NCBI GenBank assembly: GCA_019454045.1
Contig: SKCR01036751.1
Location: 1,240,001 to 1,304,000 of the forward strand
DNA: 64,000 bases
Direction: 5' to 3'
From: Zanthoxylum bungeanum
Lineage: Eukaryota > Streptophyta > Magnoliopsida > Sapindales > Rutaceae
A program made the translations under genes and the position numbers. Below, one piece after another: positions 11,701 to 22,619 of the stretch (within the stretch, counting starts at the first letter, position 1; each line of letters begins with the position of its first letter). Under the pieces are notes generated by a model. That model was not told the DNA's origin. It ran no database searches and was given only the letters and a program-made list of their open reading frames with translations.

Positions 11701-14700
11701 ATCCGCATCCACATAAAAATATGCGGATCTCCATTATGTCATCCCTAGTCACCTTTTGCTGCTACATGACCTATGCTGTTAAAGGTACGACCTAAGCGCA
11801 CTAGGGTGGGTTTTTCACGTAGCCGCTTAGGCGGCGATTAAGTATTTTAAGTTTATGACATTATATATAATTCTGCATGTTGGACTAGTCAACATGCCTT
11901 TTGACTAGCGCTTGGGCGGGTTGAGCTACCAAAAGGTCCAAAACGCCTTTCCCCGCTTGCTGCCTTTGAGAGCATAGCATAAGACCATCATAAAAAACAA
12001 GTAAAACTAAAGTCGATGACTAACAACAAATATAAGTCCAAAACTTTTAAATCCTTCAATATACAACCATTGTTTAAAAATTCGGTCGAGGCGGCCGCCT
12101 CACAGGAAACCTTTTTTTTTTATATTTTAAATTTTATTAAATGAAACGACGACGTTTTGGGGATTTCAAAACGTCGTCGTTTCATTTACAGTATTAAAAA
12201 AAAAACAAGAAGAAATTTGATTCTAGGGTTTTTATAATCTCTCTCGGCCTCCTCTGCTCTCTCTCTCTCGGCGACGGTGACGGCAGCGTTTGTGGTAATC
12301 TGTTCAGCTTGTTTTTTTGTTTTTTTTTTTTTTTATTTTAACTTGTTAATGACCTAAAAAAATCCATTAAAGAAACTAGAGAAAAAGATAAACTTATTTT
12401 GAAGGCAATATATAAAGATTTAAGTACAAGTTCTGGACTAAAATCATATGTGGTGTAAATGTGTAATATTGTAATTACACACTTTAGTGAACTATCCTGT
12501 TGTAAGCAGTAAGCTTCAATTAATTGGCCAAAAATACACACTTCAGTTAACTATCCTGTCGTATTCGTATAGTGGTATGTCATATGTATTTTAAGTCTGA
12601 ACTGTTTCAATATGCTATAGATGATAGCTTATTTAGGGATTAGTTATCAATAATTGTTTAAACATATTATGAATTATGAAGAAATGAATGTATTTTGGAT
12701 TTAACATGTTTTTATTATTCTGATATTACAATTTTAATTATTTTTTCGATTTTCGGATCGAGGCAGTCCGCCTCGCACCTCAATGGTCGGCCGCCTCGAG
12801 GCGCCGCCACGTATTTTTAAACATTGTATACAACATTTTTATAAATGTCCAAAACCGAAGTCCTCCAATACATAGCTCTTTGTAGTTTGTATTTTACTCG
12901 TTTTTACACACACACAAGAGGACCATCTTTTAAAATTCACAAGTGAAACTTATGTCCCAAATGGAAGCATAAAGATCGGTGAGACTTATGATTAAGATGC
13001 CATTACTTTCATGTGTCCTAAAAGAGAAAATCAAAGTCAAACACAAATAGGAAGACTTGTAAATACCGCAAAATTCACCACACTGTTATGGGTCATGAGA
13101 CAGGCATACAGCAAAGAAATAGAGACCATATTCTGTTATCTTGTAAAGAATCAAGGTTTATAGAAATTAAAAAGTCACTTCAACATGGAGGATTACAAAT
13201 ATCATTAAAAGCAAATGTTACTTAAATCGATAAATCTTCTGAAATACATATTCCGAATCAGGCTGTTTGAAAAGGTTACATAACTTTGAGGTAATTTGAC
13301 AAGCAAGCTAAATTCATTGGAAGATTAAAGATATTATATTCTTAACCAGCATATCAAACAGAGTTAAGGAGCTACCTTTCCATGTCTAAGGAAAAGGTGT
13401 GCTTGATCATGCTGTGCATCTTGCTCAGTAATGTCAAGAACTTCATTCCCAATTTGTAACTGTAAACTGCCATCTGACCATCTCACGAAGCGTGCATTGC
13501 TTTCGTACTACATGCCGAAAAGAAGTGTTAGAAACAGAAATGATCTGAGAAAAATGATATAGTTGAGCATAAAATATTGCTGTCCTGTGCAACTGCAGTA
13601 GAGGTAAATCGAAGGGCAGTGGGAATGGAAACGAATGTGGCCTAGTTTCTTAATGCATAATTCTTTTCCTTTCTTTTTTCTTTTACTAGGAGGTTCTCCT
13701 TAATTCATTTGTTCTAAGTTATGGAAAATTAATGAGTGTCCAACTAATGCTAAAATATGTACATTAACTCTCAATTCTCAAACAATTGGTGTTTCATTAC
13801 TTTCAATCATCTGGTAAAAAGAATGGCATTTTTATTGAAATAATTGAAATTTTTTTAAGAACAATTTTTATTGAAATTCGCAAGTAACAATATATGTAAC
13901 ACATAACTCGAACCTATCTTTTAACATTTGTAATTCTAATCAAATCAAAATTACTTGACAAGCATCACCACATTAAACGCATACAGACAATTTCATCTAC
14001 CAAACTGTTCAGGCTCCAAACACATCCAGTGTATTTTTAAAAACTGACAAAGATGTCCTTGTGTCATTTCTTACTTTTTGCATTACTACCACAAGATTTA
14101 AAGGTGCCATTAGTGGAGAACAAGGACAGCAACAACAATAGCTGTAAAATCCTTTATTGCTTTTGCAAGTTAAATGTAGTTCTTTACTTTATTTACTTTT
14201 TATAATCAATACCAATGGAAAGACCAGCTCACAATGCATTATTTTTTGCAACAGAAAAAATTTAAGTGAAAATTACAAAACATGGAATTTATTAAAAGAA
14301 GAGGAAGAAGGAAACGCATGCAAGCATACGAGTACCTCATCTATATCTATAGATACCGAATACACATTCAAATATGACATCATTCATACTCCAACATGTA
14401 AACTGAAAGGAATCTACTCACTGATGTCGTGCCATCTCTATTTTTAACATTCCTCCAGCGCACTATATTGTTTTCCAGTCGTATACGTTTTCTGGCTCCA
14501 GACTCATCTGTCACAAAGGTATCCTCTTCTACATACGTCTTAGGATCAAATGGCTTCGGGTCAATGCCCATTATATTAGAAACTTTGATCATATTCATCT
14601 GCAAAAGAAATCTGTAAAGCATTAACATTCTGGCTGATGGAAACACATTGATATTCATCTGCTTTCTTTAATAGCTCCCAATCTTAAGGCAGTAGAAGAG

Positions 14701-17076
14701 TACAATAACCATAAAATTAGCATACATCTTAAAGCCGGATAAAGTTCCAAGATAACAAAGTCGGAAAAACATACAGATGTGATTAAATTTGTCAAAACAA
14801 ACATCTTTCTAGATCAACAAATGCAAAAGGATAATACCCCTAGCATAAACAGATGCACAGCTTAAACTATTTTTTTCCCAAAACGTACTCAAAATTGCTT
14901 AGCGCACTTTAGCTAGCGCAACCTAGTCTTACCACTTTGTAATGAAAATAAAACATGCAATTGATCTCTTAGTAATACATAAAATGATTTCTTTTAAATC
15001 AATTTTAACACAATAAGGGGTTATGAATTTAAATGATAATGGTTTGATTATCATTGCAAAAAAAAGTTCCATTTGTCCAATTTTCAAGCATCTCATAAGA
15101 CGAGAGACGCAGCAGTCACGTCAGATATTATTACAGCAGCACATAGAAGATAAAAGACCTTAGTTGGATCAGCTGGCGGTAGGTGCAATGGTATTTCTAG
15201 CTCTAATGGGGGGCCAACTGGCTTCTCTTTATGTTTGGGTTCAACATGCTCCTCTTCTGACTCATACCGCATATCCTCATCAGGCACTATATCTTCAGGC
15301 CTCAAACTTTTCCCATAGCTCCCATCCTCTTCCACAGGAGATCTCTAAGAAATGAAAATTGCAGCCATGATTACATATTTCCTTGCAATGTCAGGAAACA
15401 TAAAAGAAAGTGTAATTTCTTTGAGACATCAATGCTCACGTTTGAATCTTGATCCATGTCATTCCGAATTGCATATTCTTCCGCATCTTCTTCATCTGAG
15501 TCACCGAATACATCACGAATCTCAGCAGCTGAGTGTGAAATGTTAGCCTGATCCTTCTCCTCCCCTTCAGGTGATCTACTGCTAGAAATTAAGCTTTCCA
15601 CGATAGTAAATACATATCACAGTACACTAGCTTACATGCAATAATTCTTATTTAAAATAAATCATAGGATCTTCATTTCAATGTAATGGGCAATATCAAT
15701 TTTATGCATTAAATGTCATATATTTCCAGTGACTGAAATCATAAATATTCTGCCTATAACGGGAAACAACATCCAACCAGAAAAATGAGCCATCCTTAGA
15801 AAGCAAGAAAATCTTGAAATGGCATCTGTTATAGTAACTAACAAATTAGCTCCACCAATGTGCAAATTCCACTTGATACGTTAGGAGCAACCTGGCCAGT
15901 GAATCCAGCTGATTCCCTTCCTTGACCCTATTACCTTGTGGTCCTTCCATGCAGCATGCAAATTGAAAGTGGCATTGCACACAAACATGGATGCCAACAT
16001 GACTTAAGACGTAATTCATTCTGAAAAAAAAACAAGTGCATCCACACAAGGACACAGGCAAAACGAGCGAACCAATATATAGATAGAGTGATTATTACCT
16101 TGCACTCCTGGCCTGATCAACCTCCTCATCTTCCATGTCAGGATACTGATTTTCCTCAGACCTCTCTGATCCACTTTCAATTACTTCCCGTCTTCTGCTT
16201 GTTGCTACTCTCTGACCATATTCTTCTTTTTCATCACTGTCCGTATACTTTGCTTCACTTTCTTCCCTTTCACCAACAACATCTACCTCTTGAGAACTTT
16301 GATCTCTTTCACCCTCACTCTCTCCAGGATCAGGTTCTGCATCACGCATTTCACCTTCACTTTCCACTTCTGCTTCTCCATGCCCCTCTACTTCTACTTC
16401 ACCTTCACCTTCACCTTCACCTTCACCTTCACCTTCACCTTCACCCTCACCCTCACCCTCACCTTCACCCTCCCCCTCCAGTCCCCCCTCAGCTTCATCC
16501 TGAACATAGAACCCAGAAAAATATATTATGCTGCAAACGAGCAAATATATTTTGAATTTTAGTTCATAGGCATTAGAGATATTATTCGAGCTCGGAATCC
16601 TATATATGATGCTACCAACAATTTTGCAAATTCAAGCATGTCTCAATTAGTTGACAAGAGTGTAAAAAACATATAATAACATCTTTAGAACCTTCTAAGA
16701 GAAACCAAATTCTTCAAGGAATCTATCCTAATTCAACATTAACCTGATCAAAGCTGATCACTCTGTTTCGATAATATCAAACATCAGAAGCATCCAACAT
16801 CAAAATTATTCATGAATGCACACTGTTTGTATCAATTAACAAAAGTTAGGGCATGATCGATTAACCAAACAGCAAATTTACAGATTTCAATAATCAAATA
16901 AATTAAAACCTAACGAACAAGGGCAAAAAGGGAAAAGATAAAATTACAGAAGCGTAATTTGGATGAGGATTGGACTCGTGCTCGGATTCAATTTCTTCTT
17001 CTTCCTCCTCCTCCTCTTCGGATTGATCGCCGAATAGGTTCTGCATCATCTGGTGCCTCTTCTCTTCTCCTCCCAT
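8724..17076 (-). CDS. VIP4: VIP4/LEO1-like Paf1 complex subunit
   Basis: Encodes a 650-aa homologue of Arabidopsis VIP4, the LEO1 subunit of the nuclear Paf1 complex, which acts in RNA polymerase II elongation and histone modification and promotes FLC-type gene expression. Coding exons, 5' to 3': 17076-16948, 16499-16099, 15581-15440, 15344-15159, 14598-14422, 13507-13376, 10387-10208, 10127-9996, 9769-9665, 9568-9335, 8858-8724. All junctions are GT-AG and in frame. The N-terminus MGGEKRHQMMQNLFGD and an acidic Ser/Glu-rich region (1-270) precede the conserved Leo1 core (about 270-450: IMGIDPKPFDPKTYVEEDTF, ARFVRWSDGSLQL, QAHLFLRHGKGILQSQGR, LTALVDSR). A basic/acidic tail ends VVYDSDEE. A (Glu-Gly)n run from an imperfect hexanucleotide repeat lies near residues 50-76. 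The ~3-kb sixth intron holds two MITEs. Confidence 0.95.
11272..11755. mobile_element. hAT-type MITE in VIP4 intron
   Basis: The element spans 11280-11747 (468 bp). Its ends are TAGGGATGGCA and TGTCATCCCTA, an imperfect terminal inverted repeat, with perfect 8-bp target duplications GTCACCTT at 11272-11279 and 11748-11755. The interior is rich in repeated ATCCGGAT/AGATCTGAATCCGGATTC units, then AT-rich. It has no transposase ORF. TIR and 8-bp TSD fit non-autonomous hAT elements. Confidence 0.88.
11771..11975. repeat. GC-rich MITE-like fragment in VIP4 intron
   Basis: The stretch runs from CTGTTAAAGGTACGACCTAAGCGC to CGCTTGCTGCCTTTGAGAGC. It resembles the termini of the GCGCC-ended MITEs elsewhere in the window (TTAAAGG at one end, CCTTT at the other). 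I find no clear target duplication, so this is a tentative degenerate copy. Confidence 0.35.
12060..12834. mobile_element. GCGCC-family hAT-like MITE (copy 1) in VIP4 intron
   Basis: Element 12068-12826 (759 bp) with ends CATTGTTTAAAAAT and ATTTTTAAACATTG, and perfect 8-bp target duplications TATACAAC at 12060-12067 and 12827-12834. GC-rich subterminal blocks (GGTCGAGGCGGCCGCCTC; CGCCTCGAGGCGCCGCC) face each other. Inside is a perfect 21-bp inverted repeat at 12139-12187. No transposase is encoded. Confidence 0.88.
12139..12187. repeat. Perfect 21-bp inverted repeat
   Basis: Arms 12139-12159 and 12167-12187 are exact reverse complements (core GAAACGACGACGTTTTG), separated by a 7-nt loop. It lies inside the MITE at 12068-12826, within the VIP4 intron. 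Confidence 0.93.
16391..16480 (-). repeat. In-frame hexanucleotide repeat encoding (Glu-Gly)n
   Basis: The plus strand shows repeated CTTCAC/CCTCAC units; read on the minus strand they encode about a dozen Glu-Gly dipeptides followed by Glu-Val-Glu-Val in VIP4 exon 2. Purity is highest at about 16400-16445. Confidence 0.9.
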
Positions 17077-17300
17077 CTCTCTCTCTCTCTGATTCGATTA
17101 CGAATGCAAATTCAAGAAGAAGCTTTTTGTGGCTTTCTGTAATATTTTCACAGATCTGTATAATGTGCTGTGGCTTCGCTAATGGCTGCTCGTTAAGCCC
17201 AGCAGTATATCTTTTGACACGTCGTTATTGGGTAACTCGTCGTAGTGGGTTCCAGTTCCACTTTATTTTGAACATGGTTTTTTTTTTCAATAAATAATAC
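17077..17300. promoter_or_regulatory. VIP4 5' UTR/promoter-proximal region
   Basis: Directly upstream of the VIP4 start. A CT-rich run (TCTCTCTCTCTCTG, about 17076-17092) lies immediately before the ATG in genomic order and would be a GA-rich leader on the minus strand. No clear TATA box was identified; the boundary is inferred. Confidence 0.4.
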
Positions 17301-17309
17301 GTAAGAGTA

Positions 17310-17690
17310 AGTGTGGCAATGGACCGGGTTGGGTCAGGGTTTTCATAAGTCCAGTTTGAGTTTGGTAAGTATTTTTTTATCTGGGTCTAGGAAAATTCCA
17401 GTTCGGGTGTCTGTAGGGCTGGGCCGGCCTAGCCCGACTCGAGGCGGGCTTTATCCGACACGATTTTTATTAATAACAAATTAAATATATTTTTAATTTA
17501 ATATATATATATATATATAATTTATTATATAAATATAAATAATATTTTTTTAAACTCGGGCCGGGCCTGGGCTTAATGTGCTAGGCCCGACTCGGGCCCG
17601 AACCCAAGCCGGACCTCTACTTCGCGGGTCCGACCTGAGATATTTTACCCTCGGGTCGGGCATGATTTTTTTGTCATCTTTAATCAATCG
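17310..17690. repeat. Probable degenerate MITE with GGGCCGGGCC-type repeats
   Basis: GC-rich blocks (GGGCTGGGCCGGCCTAGCCC near 17420; CTCGGGCCGGGCCTGGGC near 17555; GACTCGGGCCCG near 17590) flank an AT-rich centre. Outer sequence TGTGGCAATGGACCGGG on the left has a weak counterpart (GTCGGGCATGA...TTGTCATC) on the right. No target duplication was found, so the borders are approximate. Confidence 0.45.
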
Positions 17691-17788
17691 TTAAAATTTA
17701 ATTAAATATAAATTTATATTCACAAACTACTTATCATGGATAAAAATAAAAATAAAAATAAAAATAAAAATAAAAGTTCAAACCTCAA

Positions 17789-18988
17789 TTAGTATCGTGG
17801 TTGTTAAAGGCTCGAGGCACACCAAGACGTCCTCCTAGGCCCTAGGCCCAAGGCGCATGTCTGATTGAAGTGAGACGCGTTTAGTTTTTATATTAACTAG
17901 CAGATAACTAACGGTATAAGCGGCTTGTCTTATTATAGATAAATATGATATATATCAAATGTAAATACTATAATTAATTAATATCGTATATTTAATTATA
18001 ATTATTCAGACAATACAATTTCTTTAACATTCTTTCAAATTAATAAATGTGACTTCTAACTTACTCCATTTTAGAATTTGTTATTGATTGATAATAAATC
18101 TCTTAATGCAAGTATATATTAGGCTATCTTATGAACATTTTCATAGTTAACTTAATATAATTTATGACTCTTGAACTTCTACTAATAAATAAGCTAGATT
18201 TAATTCAAAATGTGAAAAATAAAATATTAATAATTCATTTTAAATAAATACACATTTAATTAACAAACTTTAAATTATTAATAATATGAGAAAATGAAGA
18301 GTTGAGAAAATAAAAGATTTGAAATTGAAGAATATGAAAAGGTGAAACATTAATAAATCATTTGAAACGATATGTATTTAATTAACGTATTTTCAATAAT
18401 TAATAATTTTGTAAAACGAACAAGTTTAGAATATCTCAAAAAATAAAAATATTTGTAGCGTAAAATTTTGAAGAGTTTTACGTTAATAATTTATTTTAAA
18501 TATTAATAATTCATTTTAAATATTAATAATTCATACGCCTTCGTAAACAACTAGACAACCTAAAAAGTAAGTCATTTCTCATCTTTTATACAGTAAATAG
18601 ATAGAAAGATAGATTTCTCACTTGAAATAATTTATTTAAATTATATTTAATAAATTGATCTTATAAATTTCAACTTAATAACTAAAATTAATAATTATAT
18701 CACACGAAAAAATCATAATTAAAAAAAAATATTTTAAAGTTATCAAAATTGATAATTCATGAAATATTTATTACTATTTATCTCTTTCATTCAACTTTTG
18801 AACTTTGTAATATGTATGATGATGTGATATATGCAATTGTTCATGTCGCATTTTCAAAATTCATTTTTTTAGAGAGGCGCACATACGCGCATTTTAGGCT
18901 TTATGCTTAGGCATTGCGAGGCGCTCGCCTAGAAATATGAAAGGCGCGTCTACTCTTAAGCACGCCTTTAATAACCATGGTTAGTATC
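17789..18988. mobile_element. GCGCC-family hAT-like MITE (copy 2)
   Basis: Element 17797-18980 (1184 bp) with ends GTGGTTGTTAAAGGC and GCCTTTAATAACCATGG, and perfect 8-bp duplications TTAGTATC at 17789-17796 and 18981-18988. GC-rich ends (GTCCTCCTAGGCCCTAGGCC; GAGGCGCTCGCCTAG) enclose AT-rich non-coding DNA. It is the longest copy of the family in this window. Confidence 0.87.
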
Positions 18989-19440
18989 AAATCCATTTTT
19001 TATTTTATTTTCCTGTTTTGAGAATCAGTGGGTCCCAAGTTTATCTCAATTTGTTTTGTTTACATTATTATTATAACTAAACAAATTGGAAGTGATTATG
19101 TGAATGACATTTTGGATATCCATAAATATCCGTTCAAAAAATATCTAATATTTGTAGTTTAATAGATAGCAAACGGGTTGTGAATATGAAATTAAATATC
19201 CGCAAGGGATATTGGACGGTCGTATATATCATTATCGATATCTGCTACCCGTCCAATAACTAAAAATGAGCTTCTATAATTTGTTTGTGTTGAAATTGAT
19301 TTTATGAATTGTGTTGAATGTTGGTGTTGGGTTAATTGTAGTTGTATATGTGATAATTGTATTGAAATTGATCTCAGGATTGCGTTAAACATATTTGTAT
19401 TGGATTGTTGGGTTGGTATTAAATGAATCAATTGTATCGA

Positions 19441-19485
<45 letters not shown>

Positions 19486-21097
19486 ACGAGTAGATTCCTA
19501 ATTTCCTGATTTTGCGGATATTTCGAACAAATATGGATATTTATATTGATAGATGAATGCAGATGCGGATATCGACCTCATAAATTTTAACAAATATGGA
19601 TAGGTTGTTGATATCAAATTTCGGTTGCAGATGTAGATATCCAAAAAATTACAAATATTTTATTTCATGCCGTCCCTACGTGACTATTTGTGACATAACA
19701 TGTGAATTTAACAAAATACTCTTTAATTAAATCGCATTTAACTAAAGTGATAATGTAATTCGAAATTAAATTAAAAGACATTATATTTATTTAAATTATA
19801 TTTGAATCCAGTGTGATAATCGTATTTAAATTAAATTAAAAGGTAATATTATCATTTATTTAAATCTAGACAGTTCCATCATCTAAATTTATATTTATTA
19901 AATAAATAAATAAATGGAAATTATTTTGATTTCCACTCTTAAGGTAATGAAACTCTGAAATTGTTATAATATTTTTTAGTTTGTCATTTTTTCATTCGAA
20001 ATTTCAAAAGTGTATCAATTTTCACTTTTTTAAGATGAGTTGTAAAATTTTGAGTGGAAAATTATACATTTTTTTTTCTTTTTATATTTTTTGGGTGGAA
20101 AATTATATACTTTTATAACATCGGGTGCAAAATTGATCATTTAAAAAGTGTCAAAATAATTTCAGTATATTTAGGGTCGAAAATTTATAATTTCCCTTAA
20201 ATAAAATAATAGTGATAAATACGAATTGAAAATGCTTTATTTTCAAGAAACAAATTTTATCCTTTTAATAATTAATTAATTAATTACATGTTTCAATAGA
20301 ATAATGTAATAACATTTTATATGCATTAAATATAGATTAATAGATATGATCAAATGTTAATAATATCGATAATCAAATCGTCCACCAATATGTAACATGC
20401 AAAATTACCTGAATACCCTTGTGTCCATTAAATATAATCGGAGCTAACACGGGACCTAATAAACATACAATACTTGGCTCTAATAAATTAAAATTAACGA
20501 ACAAACACTCTTGTCATCCTATTTAATTTATTATCTTCGTGACTACTTTAATAAAAATCAGAAGTTACACTCTAAATGTTATAAATAAATTATATTACTC
20601 ATATTAATATAGATTTTCCATTTTAATCATAAACAATAAGATCATCAGTCGCAACATATTCATGATTGGTAACTCTCTATTTACTTCTTTATTCTTAATC
20701 ATTGTTAATTTTCTAATGGATAATTAATTGATACCGTTAAATCATATATTTCAATAACTATTATCAAAAGTCGAGCTCATATAGAGAATGAGTGTATTTC
20801 ATATTTATGAAAAATGTTCATAGTCATCTATTCCATTACCATCTATTCCACTGCGTCTCCTAAATACTAAGCATATTGATAAGATATCCAATCAAATCTC
20901 ACACATATAAATTAAAAAACATAATGTCATAGACAGTGGCGAAACCATAACTTAGATTCATTAGGACAAAATTTGATTTTCACACAAAGTTATTATTACA
21001 CTTCATTTGAATATATGTAAATCAAAATTACCTCATTAATGAACTATATTTTTCATTAATTTATATGGAACATCTTTGCAAAATTTCGAGTTGGAAC
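18989..21097. other. AT-rich intergenic spacer
   Basis: No supported gene. It contains a (TA)n(TG)n microsatellite at about 19448-19484. A region at 19110-19670 is studded with ATATCC/GGATAT words and ends near CCGTCCCTACG, which may be another degenerate MITE. A CAGTGGCGAAACC sequence near 20935 resembles a hAT terminus but has no visible partner. Confidence 0.5.
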
Positions 21098-21645
21098 TAT
21101 TGGTTTGTGATTAAAAAGAAAATAATTAAAAATATAGATGAGTCCCACATGCTTAAAAGAAAATAATAAAAAATTAGAATTTACTATTTACACAGTGGAT
21201 TTCATGTCTATAAATAGAGGTTTCATTTCATTATTTTCATCATCTCAATCTCAACCAAATCATTTGTATTATAAGAAAGAAAATATAGTTTATTATTGAG
21301 TTTGTGAGAGAGTTGTTCTCATATTCTAAGAGAGTGTGAGATTGTTCACTCTTTGAGTTTAGAGAGAGGTTGTAAAATTCTTTTCACCATAGTGAAATCC
21401 TTATACTTTTGCTCGTGGATGTTTCCCTCATATTGAGGGTTTTACCATGTTAAATCTGCGTCTCATTATTTTATTTTATTGATAATATTTATGGTAGGCT
21501 AAGCCTCATAATTATTATTGTATTGTTATATGGTAGGCTAAGCCTCATAATTATTTGTTATATGGTAGGCAACGCCTCATGAACTAATAATTATTCTCAA
21601 TTTCACTTTACTTGCGTGCCAGCTTCAGCCTACGATCCCCTAACA
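21098..21645 (+). repeat. 5' LTR of Copia B
   Basis: 548 bp, ending ...CCCCTAACA. The start reads TATTGG where the 3' LTR has TGTTGG, so the terminal TG is mutated. TATA box TATAAATA at 21209-21216. It lacks a 28-bp hairpin segment present in the 3' LTR. Near its end are three copies of a GTAGGCTAAGCCTC-like palindromic unit (about 21495-21580). Confidence 0.92.
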
Positions 21646-21824
21646 GTGGTATCAGTGCTTCAGGTTCAGAGTTATTGTTCACAGAGACTATTCACATATA
21701 CGGTATAGTACTATTAACGTATATGATACTATTCACGTATACGGTACTATTCCCGTATATGGTACTATTCACGGTGAAATAGTAAAAAACCGGTTCAAGT
21801 GAGAAGTTGATCGTCATCAGAAAC

Positions 21825-22361
21825 ATGGCAGGAAAGTTTGAAATTGAGAAGTTCAAATGGAGCAACTTTTCCATATGGAAACTTAAAATAAAAGCAATCT
21901 TGAGAAAAGACAATTGCTTGGCGGAAATTGGTGAGAGACCAGGTGAAATGACTGATGAAAAATGGAAGGATATGAATGACAACGTTATAGGCAACTTGCA
22001 CCTAGCCTTAGCAGATTCTGTGTTATCCAGTGTTGCAGAGAATATGACTGCAAAAGAGATTTGTGATGCATTTACCAAATTGTACGAGGTCAAGTCACTA
22101 CACAACAAGATCTTCTTGAATATGAGACTTTACACTATTCGAATGAGTGAGTCTACATCCATGACGGATCACATCAACAACTTGAATACACTATTTTCCC
22201 AACTCACTGTGTTGGATTATAGTATATCAACAAATGAATGTGCGGAGATTCTACTTCAAAGTCTGCCTGATTCGTATGATCAACTTATCATCAACTTGAC
22301 AAGTAATATTGTCACTGCTAATCTAGTCTTTGACGAAGTTACAGCTGCTGCTCTGGAATAA
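21825..22361 (+). pseudogene. Copia B gag (nucleocapsid part), prematurely stopped
   Basis: Starts at the ATG giving MAGKFEIEKF and stays open for 178 codons of Copia gag (UBN2-type capsid region) to a premature TAA at 22359. The same frame continues beyond it with Lys/Ser-rich sequence and reaches a CCHC zinc knuckle (C-X2-C-X4-H-X4-C, CYNCGKKWHVKKDC) near 22512-22553, again followed at once by a stop. The ORF can be extended upstream only through a non-ATG codon, so 21825 is preferred. Confidence 0.88.
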
Positions 22362-22619
22362 GAGTCTAGACGAAAAAAAAAGGAAGACAAATCATCCAGT
22401 TCTCAACAAGTGGAAGTATTGGCGATGACAAGAGGGAGATCAACAGAACGTGGCTAAAGTGGGTGTCAAAACCATGACAGATCAAAATCAAAAAGTAAGA
22501 AGAATATTAAATGCTACAACTGTGGCAAGAAATGGCACGTCAAGAAAGATTGTTAGAATCTAAAGAATGGTGGAGAAAAAGCTCATGTTGCAACAAAATC
22601 TCATGGATGTGTTGCAAGT

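Noticed and set aside
16088..16555. 155-codon plus-strand ORF rich in His/Leu
   Set aside because: Antisense shadow of VIP4 exon 2; its composition comes from the Glu/Gly repeat read backwards.
19100..19690. Possible MITE with many ATATCC/GGATAT words
   Set aside because: Ends near CCGTCCCTACG look element-like, but no left terminus or TSD could be matched.
20935..21097. CAGTGGCGAAACC sequence resembling a hAT terminus
   Set aside because: No matching opposite terminus or target duplication found on either side of Copia B.
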